A stretch of DNA of 37,270 nt from NCBI GenBank assembly GCA_023425645.1, contig JAFACG010000033.1:1-37270 (forward strand), given 5' to 3'. Below, piece by piece: positions 7,857 through 15,757 of this stretch; position 1 is the stretch's first letter, and every line of letters begins with the position of its first letter. The stretch comes from Pseudomonadota bacterium (lineage in GTDB: Bacteria > Pseudomonadota > Gammaproteobacteria > Burkholderiales > Burkholderiaceae_B). Made by a program: the position numbers and the translations under genes. The notes under the pieces are model-generated. The model was not told where the DNA came from. It made no database searches and was given only the letters and a program-made list of their open reading frames with translations.

Positions 7857-8557
7857 GCACGATCGTCATCGTGGCCTTCGGCCAGCCGGGGCGGGGCAGT
7901 TTCAATGAGGCGGCCGAACGCGCGCAGGCCAGGCTGCACGACAAGGGCGTGCCCGTCGTCCTGACGTGGGTGGCCGAGCGCGATCCCGGGCGGCGCGCGG
8001 AGCGTTTGCGAGAGATCGCCAGCGAGCGGCCGGGCCTGGCGGGCCGGGCCGCGTTCGCCCAGGGGGTGCGTCTGCAGTCCGGGCAGCCTTTGCGGCACAC
8101 GGGCTTCAATGGCAACCAGCATGATGTCGAGCTGGCTGTGCGCAACACCCGCTACTTCGCGGACCGCGGCGTGCAGGTGTTGTTCACCATGATGGATGGC
8201 GGCCGTGAAGGCGTGGATGCGGTGTGCCGGGAGAGGGGCTTGCGCCAGATCGCCAATGTGCGCAACTGGGTCGAAACCGATCCCCAGCTGTACTGGGCGT
8301 CCGCCGTGGCGGACTCGGCCTGGGCCATCGAGCAGGCCGTGCTGGATTTCGTCCAGGGCAGGCTGGCGTTGGGGCAGCGCATTCAGACCGGGCTGGAAAA
8401 CCCGGACGTGGTCCGGCTGGCCACCGGTCCGGACCTGAACGCGGCCGAGCGCGCCGTGCTCGATGATTGGTCCCAGCGGCTCCTGGCCGGCGAACTCGTG
8501 CTGGAAACCCGGTTCGAGGGCGAGGAAAGTCCTTTTTCCGTCGTGTCTCAGGCTTGA
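7853..8557 (+). CDS. BMP/PnrA-like periplasmic-binding-fold protein without signal peptide
   Basis: A 234-residue protein that starts at an ATG overlapping the stop of the Bug gene (ATGA), indicating translational coupling. No signal peptide or lipobox is present. The second half (VQVLFTMMDGGREGVDAVCR through WAIEQAVLDFVQGRL and ERAVLDDWSQRLLAGEL) follows the pattern of the C-terminal lobe of basic membrane protein (BMP/PnrA) substrate-binding proteins, which normally are exported lipoproteins. The N-terminal half is too short for a full BMP first lobe. It may be a cytoplasmic ligand-binding protein acting on the same compound as the Bug partner. Family assignment is tentative. It ends 10 bp inside the convergent racemase gene. 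Confidence 0.6.
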   Translation: MSTIVIVAFGQPGRGSFNEAAERAQARLHDKGVPVVLTWVAERDPGRRAERLREIASERPGLAGRAAFAQGVRLQSGQPLRHTGFNGNQHDVELAVRNTRYFADRGVQVLFTMMDGGREGVDAVCRERGLRQIANVRNWVETDPQLYWASAVADSAWAIEQAVLDFVQGRLALGQRIQTGLENPDVVRLATGPDLNAAERAVLDDWSQRLLAGELVLETRFEGEESPFSVVSQA

Positions 8558-9423
8558 GCCAAGGATACGGCCGGCACGGGTGCGCCGGCCGCATCGCCGA
8601 TCTCCAGTTCCGGCAAGGACTGGACCAGGGCGGAGGGCAGGCCGGCCAGCGCGGCGATGACGCGCTGTGCCTGATCCAGGGGCGCGCTGCTGATGAAGTC
8701 GCTGCGGCCGCCATGGTCCCGGGCGCTCAGGCAGCCGGCTTCGTGCAGGCGCCGGCGAACCTGCGCGGCCACGGCGAAGGAGGGTTCGATGATCTGGAAA
8801 CGGCCCCCGCTGAGGCGTTCAATGGCGGGACGCAAGAAGGGGTAGTGCGTGCAGCCCAGCACCAGCGTGTCGGCGCGGCTCTGCAGCGCGGGCTCCAGCC
8901 GCATGCGCAGTTCCTGCTCCAGTTCGGGGCCGTCCAGTTGCAGCGCTTCCACCCGGTCCGCCAGACCGGGACAAGGAATGCGGATCACGTCCACGCCGGC
9001 TGCGTGGTGGCGTACGAGCTGCTGCAGACCCGGACTGTCCATGGTGCGGCTGGTCGCCATCAGGGCGATGCAGCGGCTGCGGCTCAGGGCGGCGGCCGGC
9101 TTGACGGCCGGCTCGATGGCGATGATGGGGACGGCAAAGCGCGCCCGCAGCAAAGAAGCGGCGACCATGGTGGCCGTATTGCAGGCGATGACGATGGCCT
9201 TGCAGCCTTGATCCAGCAGGTACTGCGCAAGCAGGGCGGTGCGCGCCTGTATCCATCCGGCGGGCCGGTCGCCATAGGGCGCGCATCCCGAGTCCGCCAG
9301 GTACAGCAGATCTTCCCCTGGCAGGGCCTGGCGTATGGAGCGCCAGACGGACAGGCCGCCGACGCCGGAGTCGAATATGCCGATGGGCGCAGTTGCGCTG
9401 ACACGGCCCGTGCAGGAAGTCAT
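8548..9423 (-). CDS. murI: Glutamate racemase
   Basis: A 291-residue Asp/Glu racemase. IGIFDSGVGGLSV carries the conserved Asp (D18), IACNTAT the first catalytic cysteine (C81) and LGCTHYPFL the second (C191). ADSGCAPYG matches the substrate-binding loop. It supplies D-glutamate for peptidoglycan in the cytoplasm. The ATG at 9423 is preferred over an in-frame TTG at 9432, though neither has a strong ribosome site. It converges with the BMP-like gene, with the two ends overlapping by 10 bp, and is divergent from the AraC gene. An aspartate racemase is less likely because both cysteine motifs are of MurI type. Confidence 0.88.
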   Translation of the reverse strand: MTSCTGRVSATAPIGIFDSGVGGLSVWRSIRQALPGEDLLYLADSGCAPYGDRPAGWIQARTALLAQYLLDQGCKAIVIACNTATMVAASLLRARFAVPIIAIEPAVKPAAALSRSRCIALMATSRTMDSPGLQQLVRHHAAGVDVIRIPCPGLADRVEALQLDGPELEQELRMRLEPALQSRADTLVLGCTHYPFLRPAIERLSGGRFQIIEPSFAVAAQVRRRLHEAGCLSARDHGGRSDFISSAPLDQAQRVIAALAGLPSALVQSLPELEIGDAAGAPVPAVSLAQA

Positions 9424-9665
9424 GGTGTGCAAGACAAGGAAGAACGCCGGAACGAAGCCCGTATTATTGCGTGTTTGCTAGCCGGGGGTAAGAGGATGCC
9501 CAAGGACAGCGAGGAGATTGTTTAAGCTTGAACTAGGGCAAGTCCTTATACCTTGCGGCTGCGCCGCATCGCATCATCGAAAAAAGAAAAATCGTCTCTG
9601 CGGCGCGGCGGCCGCGGACAGGCGCCTTGACGCAGCACGATGACCCGGACAGGAGGCGAGGAACG

Positions 9666-10511
9666 ATGCAACAGGCAGGCATGGCGCGACGGCCGTTCTC
9701 GGCCAGATTGCGCGGTATCGACGAGGCAGTGGCGTGGATGCAGGCATTGAACGGTCCGCATGGCTTGCGGGTGGGCAAGCCTGATGGACTGGAGCTGCTG
9801 CATCAAGGCACGACGGTGGGGCGGATCACGACCGGATGGATCCGCTACACGGATGCGGTCACGGTGCAGATCGACCACCTTCCGCACAGTTATTGCATAG
9901 GCATCCCGCTGGAGGGCGAGCAGCTGATCGATGCGGGCGCGCGTCGCTTCGTCTCCGAGCCGGGGGTGGGCGTCATCATTTCTCCCTTTCAGCCAGTGCG
10001 CATGGCTCTGTCCGAACAATGCAGCAAGATCATGCTGCGCATAGAACGAGGGGCCCTGGAGGGACGCTTGCAGACGCTGCTGGGCCGCAGCCTGGGCGAG
10101 CCCCTGGTCTTCGACACCCGCATGGACCTGCGGGGCGGAGCCCGCGACTGGTTCGCCTTGCTGCAGCGCTTGCGCGACACCTTGGATGACGAGCAGGGCC
10201 TGTGCGACCTGCCCGATGTCTGGAACAGTTTCGAGACGGGATTGATCACGACCTTGCTGTACAGTCAGCCCCACAATTATTCGGCGGCGCTGTTCCGGAC
10301 GCATGACTCCCGGCCCGCGTATCTGGCGGTCTTGCAGGAGCGCCTGCTGCAGGCCGGGCGCACCGAGACGGTGTCCTCGATCGCGATGGATTGCGGCTTC
10401 GCCCAGCTGGGGCGCTTCGCCAGCGAATACCGGCAGCGTTTCGGCGAGCTGCCTTCGCAGACCCTGGCGCATCGCGGCGCCCTGCCGGCGGGGCTGCCAG
10501 CAACTGCATGA
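9666..10511 (+). CDS. AraC-family regulator lacking the first HTH
   Basis: A 281-residue protein. Residues 1-205 match the AraC_binding_2 ligand domain (GPHGLRV, YCIGIPLEGEQL, ISPFQPVRMALS, LQTLLGRSLGEPLVFD). The DNA-binding part is short: after QPHNYSAALF (about residue 210) the protein runs straight into RPAYLAVLQERLLQ and then the second HTH (VSSIAMDCGFAQLGRFASEY then RQRFGELPSQTL). In normal family members about 55 residues containing the first HTH lie between these two parts. The ATG at 9666 has AGGAGG 9 nt upstream. It precedes the cupin, hydrolase and transporter genes and probably once controlled them. With only one HTH it may be inactive or bind differently. Confidence 0.8.
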   Translation: MQQAGMARRPFSARLRGIDEAVAWMQALNGPHGLRVGKPDGLELLHQGTTVGRITTGWIRYTDAVTVQIDHLPHSYCIGIPLEGEQLIDAGARRFVSEPGVGVIISPFQPVRMALSEQCSKIMLRIERGALEGRLQTLLGRSLGEPLVFDTRMDLRGGARDWFALLQRLRDTLDDEQGLCDLPDVWNSFETGLITTLLYSQPHNYSAALFRTHDSRPAYLAVLQERLLQAGRTETVSSIAMDCGFAQLGRFASEYRQRFGELPSQTLAHRGALPAGLPATA

Positions 10512-10535
10512 ACATCGCGGAAAAAGCGCATAGCG
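10506..10535 (+). promoter_or_regulatory. Candidate operator upstream of the cupin gene
   Basis: GCGCATAGCG at 10526-10535, preceded by AAAAA, recurs twice upstream of the hydrolase gene. A GCAT core also occurs exactly 22 bp upstream (10506-10509), but the match around it is weak. The position, about 75 bp before the cupin start, suits an activator site. Confidence 0.4.
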
Positions 10536-10608
10536 CGAGCGGCGGCTTGCCGCCAGCATGATGGGCAGGCGTCGCGCTTGAGACGACGCACCGAGCCAAG
10601 GAGACATC

Positions 10609-11085
10609 ATGCAAGACATTGCCCGTGCGCCAGCCCATTCCCGTACCGATTCCGAGCCAGGCGTGACCTGGAACGTGCTGGGCCACGCCTACACGCCGCG
10701 CATCGACACGCAGGCCTGCTATGCCTGGCTGTCCGTCGATCCTCCCGGCACCTTCGTGCCGCCCCACAGCCACGGCAATCAGGACGAGCACGTCTACGTG
10801 CTGGAAGGGGAATATGAATTGTTCATGGACGGCCAGTGGTCCCGCGTCGGTCCCGGCGACAGCGTGTGCTGGCCCCAGGGGTCCGTGCACGGCTACCGGA
10901 TCGCCGGCGACAAGCCTTGCCGGGCGCTGTTCTGGGTCAGCCCCGCAGGGGAGCTCTCGACCCTGTTCTCCGAACTGCATGAGCAGAAGGATCCGGCGCG
11001 AGTGGTGGAGCTGTCGCGCGTGCGCAGCATCTTCTTCGCCGAGCCGTCCCAGGTGCCGGATTTCCATGCGCGGATGCAGGCCTGA
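10609..11085 (+). CDS. Cupin-domain protein, probable dioxygenase or small-molecule enzyme
   Basis: A 158-residue single-domain cupin. Motif 1 is PPHSHGNQDEHVYVLEGEY, giving metal ligands H53, H55 and E60; motif 2 is PGDSVCWPQGSVHGY with H94. No signal peptide is seen, so it is cytoplasmic. An AAGGAG ribosome site lies just upstream. It follows the AraC gene and is closed by a strong terminator, so it forms its own transcript or the end of the AraC transcript. Small cupins next to AraC regulators often act in aromatic or carboxylate catabolism, but the substrate cannot be told here. Confidence 0.8.
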   Translation: MQDIARAPAHSRTDSEPGVTWNVLGHAYTPRIDTQACYAWLSVDPPGTFVPPHSHGNQDEHVYVLEGEYELFMDGQWSRVGPGDSVCWPQGSVHGYRIAGDKPCRALFWVSPAGELSTLFSELHEQKDPARVVELSRVRSIFFAEPSQVPDFHARMQA

Positions 11086-11106
11086 GGCCGTCGTCCGGTC
11101 AGCGTG

Positions 11107-11134
11107 CAGCCCCGCGAGGGGCTGTTTTTTTTTT
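11107..11134 (+). terminator. Rho-independent terminator after the cupin gene
   Basis: CAGCCCC-GCGA-GGGGCTG (11107-11124) is followed by ten T. It ends the cupin transcript 22 bp beyond its stop and makes the hydrolase-transporter pair a separate transcription unit. Confidence 0.93.
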
Positions 11135-11153
11135 GCGGAACCATGCCGAAAAA

Positions 11154-11185
11154 GCGCATAGCGTCCCACCCGATTGCGCATAGCG
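11154..11185 (+). promoter_or_regulatory. Two GCGCATAGCG repeats 22 bp apart, candidate AraC-type operator
   Basis: Copies lie at 11154-11163 (with AAAAA before it, as in the cupin copy) and 11176-11185. The 22-bp period is two helical turns, the usual layout of tandem AraC-family half-sites. They sit about 105-135 bp upstream of the hydrolase start, just after the terminator. Confidence 0.5.
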
Positions 11186-11289
11186 GGCCAGGGAGGGCGC
11201 CGGTAGATTGGACGACAGTTCCGTCCTGAACGGAACCGCGTACCAATAACGACATCGAGGGCGGCCGTACGCCGTCCACAGGAGACATC

Positions 11290-12348
11290 ATGGCTGCACA
11301 AGAAAATCAGGGAATGCGCGTCTATACATTGGGCACGGGCGGCGGTCCCATCGTGTCCAGCACCCGGGCGGGAACCTGCACCGCGGTATGCGTGGACGGC
11401 GCGACCTACATCGTGGACTGCGGCATGGGCAGCATCCGCCATTACCGCAATCATCTGGGCTGGGAGAGCCTGCGGGGCATTTTCATAACGCATCATCATT
11501 CCGACCACATCTACGACCTGGGCTCCTACCTGCTGACCGGCTGGCAGGTGCCGGGCGAATCGTTCCAGAACGAGGTCCACATCTATGGCCCGGCCAAGCC
11601 GCCGCGCGCGCCTGCCTTGAACGAGGAGCATCTGCGGCATGTGAATTGCTGCACGGCCGGCCATGCCATGGCGGGCACCCGCCAGATGGTGCATGCCCTG
11701 ATCGATTCCGTCTTTGCTTCGGACGTGGTGATCCGCATGGCCGACGAAGGCCGGGCCAGCCCTTACAACTGGATCAAGGCGCACGACATCCAGGTGCCCG
11801 GCCATGTGCCGGCGGACCCCGTGGACAATCGCCATCCCGAAATGGAACCCTTCCTCATCCATGAAGACGAGCACGTGAGCGTGTCCGCCATCCTGGTCGA
11901 TCATCGCCTGTGCTATCCCGCTTTCGGCTATCGCTTCGATTCCCGATACGGTTCGGTGGTCGTGTCGGGCGACACGACGTTCTCGCGCAACTGCATACGA
12001 CTGGCCAGCGGCGCGGACCTGCTGCTGCATGAAGTCATAGACCTGGACGCCATCCTGGCCACGTTCCCGCCAGGCCCGACCCGCGACGGCATTGCCGTGC
12101 ACCTGGAGGAGTCGCACACTTCCTATGATGTCGTGGGCAAGGTCGCGGCCCAGGCCAAGGTGGGGCAGCTGGTGCTGCACCATATCGTGCCCAATGTGCC
12201 GGGCGCCGCCGACTTGAACAAGATGCTGCAGGCGGCGCGGCGCGATTTCGGCGGGCCGGTGTCCATCGCCGAGGACAATGACTGCTATCGGGTCGGCGTC
12301 CAGGTCGAGGAAGCCGAATCGGAACATCTGGCGAGGGCCCACGCATGA
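11290..12348 (+). CDS. Metallo-beta-lactamase-fold hydrolase, AtsA/RNase Z-like
   Basis: A 352-residue protein with the metal site THHHSDH (H68, H70, D72, H73 as zinc ligands). Further conserved parts are IVDCGMGS near the start, VVVSGDTTFS (third-region Asp), and LVLHHIVP near the end. This arrangement is that of the AtsA-like/RNase Z-like branch of the superfamily. The N-terminus has no clear signal peptide. An AGGAGA ribosome site precedes the ATG. Its end overlaps the transporter start (ATGA). It probably hydrolyses an ester, lactone or sulfate that is taken up by the transporter; the substrate is unknown. Confidence 0.83.
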   Translation: MAAQENQGMRVYTLGTGGGPIVSSTRAGTCTAVCVDGATYIVDCGMGSIRHYRNHLGWESLRGIFITHHHSDHIYDLGSYLLTGWQVPGESFQNEVHIYGPAKPPRAPALNEEHLRHVNCCTAGHAMAGTRQMVHALIDSVFASDVVIRMADEGRASPYNWIKAHDIQVPGHVPADPVDNRHPEMEPFLIHEDEHVSVSAILVDHRLCYPAFGYRFDSRYGSVVVSGDTTFSRNCIRLASGADLLLHEVIDLDAILATFPPGPTRDGIAVHLEESHTSYDVVGKVAAQAKVGQLVLHHIVPNVPGAADLNKMLQAARRDFGGPVSIAEDNDCYRVGVQVEEAESEHLARAHA

Positions 12349-13721
12349 CTGCCCTGACCCTGAATCCGGATACGCGCGCGGCGCCGGCCCATGCCGGCCT
12401 GGTGCGCAGGGCCTGGATCATCACCGGCATGCTGGTGCTGTTCCAGATGATCAATTTTGCCGACAAAGCCATTCTGGGATTGGTGGCCGAGCCCGTCATG
12501 CGGGACCTGGGGCTCAGCCCCGGCGAATTCGGCTTCATCGGCGGCGCTTTTTTCTTTCTGTTCGCCTTGTCGGCGGTGCTGGTGGGCTTTCTGGCGGGGT
12601 GGATACAGAGCCGCTGGATCATCTTGTCCATGGGACTGGCCTGGGCCGTGCTGCAGTTTCCCATGCTGCTGGGAGGCGGCGCGGCCTTGCTGCTGGGAAC
12701 GCGCATTGTGCTCGGCGCGGCCGAAGGGCCTGCCACGCCGATCTCCCTGCAGCACGTCCAGGGGTGGTTTCCCGCCACGGACAGAGGCCTGCCCAGCAGC
12801 CTGGTGGCCATGGGCTCGACGCTCGGCCCTCTGGTGGCTGCGCCCTTGCTGGCCTGGATCATCGCCCATCCCGACTGGGGGTGGCGCTGGGCCTTCGGCT
12901 TCATGGGCGTGACGGGGCTGGGCTGGACGCTGGCGTGGGCCGTGCTCAGCCGCGAAGGGCCGTATGCCGCTTGCGGCCGGGCAGGCGAAGGCGCCAAGCC
13001 GCAGGCCGCCGTCAGCGCCCTGGATGACCAGGTGCCGCCGGCTTGCCTGCGCCGGGTCTTTCTATCGCCCATGTTCATCGTGGCCACGCTGGCCGGCGCC
13101 GGCTGTTTCTGGGCGCAGGGATTTCTGACGACCTGGTCGCCCCGCTATCTGACGTCCGTGGTGGCCCTATCGCCCGAGTGGATAGGGTTGGTGTCCACCC
13201 TGCCGTGGCTGATGGGAGCGGCTGCCCTGTTCGTGCTGGGCGTGCTGTCGCGGCGGGCCATGCGGCGCGGCGCGTCCGTGCGCTGGGCGCTGGGCGCCAT
13301 GTTCGGCGCGACGCTGGCCGCTTCCGGCCTGGCCTTCCTGGCGCTGCCCTGGCTGGATGGCTATGTGGCGGTGGCCGTCCTGACGCTGGCAGCGGGCCTG
13401 GCCATGATCTTTCCCTTGGCGCCCGCGACGGTCGCCTACTGCGTGGCGGCCCGCCAGCGCGGCGCCGTCATGGCGGTCCTGACGGGCGTTGCCTCGCTGG
13501 GAGGGGTGGTGTCGCCCATGATGGTGGGATACCTGATGCAGAAGGCGGCTTATGTGCCGGGCATGGCGGGCGTCTCGATGGACAGCGGCATACACAGCGC
13601 ATTCTGGTTCATCGGTTGCTACTTGCTGGTGACGGGACTGGGATGCGTGGCCGTTCTGAATCCGGATGCGCTGCTGCGCCGCTGGCATGCTTGCCAGGAC
13701 GAGCGCCCTGGCCGTCCTTGA
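12345..13721 (+). CDS. MFS transporter, ACS (anion:cation symporter) type
   Basis: A 458-residue integral membrane protein with about 12 hydrophobic segments split by a polar loop around residues 205-235. The opening (WIITGMLVLFQMINFADKAI and EPVMRDLGLSPGEFGFIGGAFF) and the AEGPATPISLQHVQGWFP stretch match the ACS subfamily, which imports organic anions such as aromatic acids or sugar acids by proton symport. It is translationally coupled to the hydrolase (ATGA overlap), so the pair likely takes up and then cleaves, or imports the product of, one organic anion. Confidence 0.85.
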   Translation: MTALTLNPDTRAAPAHAGLVRRAWIITGMLVLFQMINFADKAILGLVAEPVMRDLGLSPGEFGFIGGAFFFLFALSAVLVGFLAGWIQSRWIILSMGLAWAVLQFPMLLGGGAALLLGTRIVLGAAEGPATPISLQHVQGWFPATDRGLPSSLVAMGSTLGPLVAAPLLAWIIAHPDWGWRWAFGFMGVTGLGWTLAWAVLSREGPYAACGRAGEGAKPQAAVSALDDQVPPACLRRVFLSPMFIVATLAGAGCFWAQGFLTTWSPRYLTSVVALSPEWIGLVSTLPWLMGAAALFVLGVLSRRAMRRGASVRWALGAMFGATLAASGLAFLALPWLDGYVAVAVLTLAAGLAMIFPLAPATVAYCVAARQRGAVMAVLTGVASLGGVVSPMMVGYLMQKAAYVPGMAGVSMDSGIHSAFWFIGCYLLVTGLGCVAVLNPDALLRRWHACQDERPGRP

Positions 13722-13730
13722 GTCCGGCGT

Positions 13731-13761
13731 GCTGATTGCCCGCCGACGGCGGGCGATCAGC
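13731..13761. terminator. Long hairpin between convergent genes
   Basis: GCTGATTGCCCGCCG and CGGCGGGCGATCAGC pair around a single A, with one mismatch. The hairpin lies after the transporter stop and covers the last codons of the opposing gene. No T-tract follows, so it may slow polymerases from both sides rather than act as a classical terminator. Confidence 0.6.
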
Positions 13762-14365
13762 CTAGGGAGTCTTGCTGGTCCAGCGCCTGTTTCAGGTGGT
13801 GCAGCAAACCGTGGTTGATGCGGAACTCCACGCTGTCGGACGCGCCGAAAGGATGGCTGGCCAGGCAGTGACGGGCCAGTTCCGCGGCGCGCAGGTCCTT
13901 GCTGATCAAGCGTATGTCGTGCTCGAACGCCAGGGTCTCGGGCAAGGGGTCCGACACCCATTCGTAATCGATGAACCAGCGAAACAGCAGGTTGTAGGTG
14001 ATGTGCTGGATGATTCTGTCTTCGGATTCGAAGGAGTACAGAATGTGCAGGAACCAGCTCTTGAACAGCTGGCCGGGCGTCAGCGAGGACTTGCATTTGG
14101 CGGCCGCGTCCTGATGCAGCGGCCAATGCGTGTAGAGCGCGGCATCCACGGTTTCCTTCATTGCCTTGAGCGGGTGGCTGGCGGGCAGATAGCCATTGAT
14201 CTGGTCCAGCGAATACCAGATGGGATGGCCGATGACCCAGACGTAGGGCATATTGTGCCGGTCCACGGCAAGCGGCACCCCTTGAGCCACTTCGCAGAAT
14301 CTGGCCAGTCTGGCATCCAGTTCCGTCATGGTGGTGCGGGCGTAAGGCAAGATCCTGCGCGTCAT
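13757..14365 (-). CDS. Stand-alone IS5-type transposase N-terminal domain (DUF772-like)
   Basis: A 202-residue protein. Residues 58-170 follow the N-terminal DNA-binding domain of IS5-family transposases: LPASHPLKAMKETVDAAL, then LTPGQLFKSWFLHILYSF, SEDRIIQHITYNLLFRWFID and a decayed FEHDIRLI in place of FTKNRDRL. The DDE catalytic domain is completely absent; instead there is a 35-residue unrelated tail. The ATG at 14365 is chosen because AAGGGG lies upstream; the frame is open 75 codons further but those lack similarity. No IS5 terminal repeats were found around it. It may be a domesticated DNA-binding protein or a decayed transposase whose frame survived. Confidence 0.65.
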   Translation of the reverse strand: MTRRILPYARTTMTELDARLARFCEVAQGVPLAVDRHNMPYVWVIGHPIWYSLDQINGYLPASHPLKAMKETVDAALYTHWPLHQDAAAKCKSSLTPGQLFKSWFLHILYSFESEDRIIQHITYNLLFRWFIDYEWVSDPLPETLAFEHDIRLISKDLRAAELARHCLASHPFGASDSVEFRINHGLLHHLKQALDQQDSLG

Positions 14366-14684
14366 GTGTTTCCCCTTGATGCAACAGCAAAGCACATGTT
14401 CCGGGTCCTGCCCCGGCAACGATAAACCATTGCTCCCTTGATGGGTTCTTCCCCAAACCCCCGGGAGTCCTGAAGAAAATATGCCGTTTGCACGTTGCGC
14501 CTTGTTGTGGCGGTTGTCGTTCACCTGCCTGTGATTAAAGCGGGCTTTGGGAATTCTAGTTTTTGTGAATGACAGAATTGTTAATGTCATTCTCTTTTAA
14601 TCCCGATTTAATGTTTCTTTTTAATTTTTTTATTTTCATAAGTGAAAATAAATTATTCAAGGGCCGATTTTATCGAGCGATATT
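14366..14684. other. AT-rich intergenic region
   Basis: No gene is supported. The right half (about 14555-14690) is strikingly AT-rich compared with its surroundings. It contains TCCCGATT at 14601-14608, an octamer that also occurs three times upstream of the DING genes. The region lies upstream of the IS5-like gene and downstream of gspC, so it may carry the promoter of the former. Confidence 0.5.
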
Positions 14685-15122
14685 TTATTGGCTGCGCTCG
14701 ATAAGACCCGCGTCCCCGGCGGGTCTCGAAGCCCGAAACGGCACGGAAACCCGCCGGCCTTGATACGTGAAAACCGCATGATCCTTTTCCACGGATTGAA
14801 GCGCCAGCCCGGGCGGCCGTTCCTGCCCGAGCTTGAAGCTTTGTGCTTGCTGGCCATTCAGCGACACCAGCACGACCCGTTGATTGTCGTTTTCTATCAA
14901 GCCCTTGAATTCCAGGTCCAGGCGTACCGGGCCTTTCCGGAACCATTGACCAACGGCGTCTCCCGCGGCGCTTGCCGCGGTGTCCGGTACGACGGAAACC
15001 GTTTCAGGGACGGCCCTATGCATCGGCCCGGGAGCCAGGGCCCAGTAAGCCAAACCTAGAGTCATGATGATTCCTGCCGCATGCATGGGGATGATATATC
15101 GGTCGTTTCTTTCTTCATTCAT
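14685..15122 (-). CDS. gspC: GspC-like type II secretion protein
   Basis: A 145-residue protein with a short cytoplasmic tail, one membrane segment (AAGIIMTLGLAYWALAPG, about residues 14-32) and a periplasmic homology-region domain (VRLDLEFKGLIENDNQRVVL then LALQSVEKDHAVFTYQGR). This is the GspC/PulC layout without the C-terminal PDZ domain, which is normal for short GspC forms. GspC links the inner-membrane platform to the secretin GspD. It is divergent from gspHIJ, 137 bp away. No gspD, E, F, G, K, L or M is in the window. The assignment rests on layout and weak motif similarity plus the pseudopilin neighbours. Confidence 0.65.
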   Translation of the reverse strand: MNEERNDRYIIPMHAAGIIMTLGLAYWALAPGPMHRAVPETVSVVPDTAASAAGDAVGQWFRKGPVRLDLEFKGLIENDNQRVVLVSLNGQQAQSFKLGQERPPGLALQSVEKDHAVFTYQGRRVSVPFRASRPAGDAGLIERSQ

Positions 15123-15259
15123 GTCTATGCCTTTGGTTTGCGTGATTTCCGTTTTTCATTCTCTTAGTAATATCTATAGCAGCGCATTGTGGACGTTTCA
15201 TGTCAATGCCATATTTGGACTTTAATCTGGCGTCATCAGGTTTTCATCGGGGGCCGCAC

Positions 15260-15757
15260 ATGGAGCTTATTTTCACGCCCAGCCGGGCCAGGGGCTTTTC
15301 CTTGGTGGAAGTGATGGTCGTGCTGGTCATCGTGGGCATTGCGACGGCGGCCGTCATGGTCAGCGCCGCCCCGGACCCCGGCCGCGAGCTGCGCCGCGAC
15401 GCCCGTGAACTGATCCAGCGTTTCAGTGTCGCGCAAGCCGAGGCGCGCCGGGACGGGCGCATCATTTATTGGCAGCCGCAGGCCCGGACAGAAGGCTTTA
15501 CACGCCGACGCTGGCGCGATCCGGACAGGAACGGCTGGCCCGTCCTGGAACCCGGAATCGCCCGCGAGCCATTTCCCGCCGACAGCCTGCTGGGCGAACG
15601 CTCCTGGCATAGCGGGCATCCGATCGTGCAGGGCGAGCTGCCGCTGCGCTTCACGGCCGAACCGCTGGGGCAGACGTGGGAGATCGAGCTCAGCAGCCAA
15701 GGAAGCCGCGTGGCGGTTCGCCGGGACGCCGACGGCCAGTTTCGGGTGGTGCCGTGA
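15260..15757 (+). CDS. gspH: Type II secretion minor pseudopilin GspH
   Basis: A 165-residue prepilin. A 12-residue leader ends in Gly before FSLVEVMVVLVIVGIATAAV: cleavage is G|F and the Glu at +5 is present. The ATG at 15260 is chosen because it gives a leader of normal length and follows GGGGG; an ATG at 15200 would add 20 residues. The length and position first in an H-I-J order fit GspH, a minor pseudopilin of the pseudopilus tip. Its stop overlaps the gspI start (GTGA). Confidence 0.8.
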   Translation: MELIFTPSRARGFSLVEVMVVLVIVGIATAAVMVSAAPDPGRELRRDARELIQRFSVAQAEARRDGRIIYWQPQARTEGFTRRRWRDPDRNGWPVLEPGIAREPFPADSLLGERSWHSGHPIVQGELPLRFTAEPLGQTWEIELSSQGSRVAVRRDADGQFRVVP

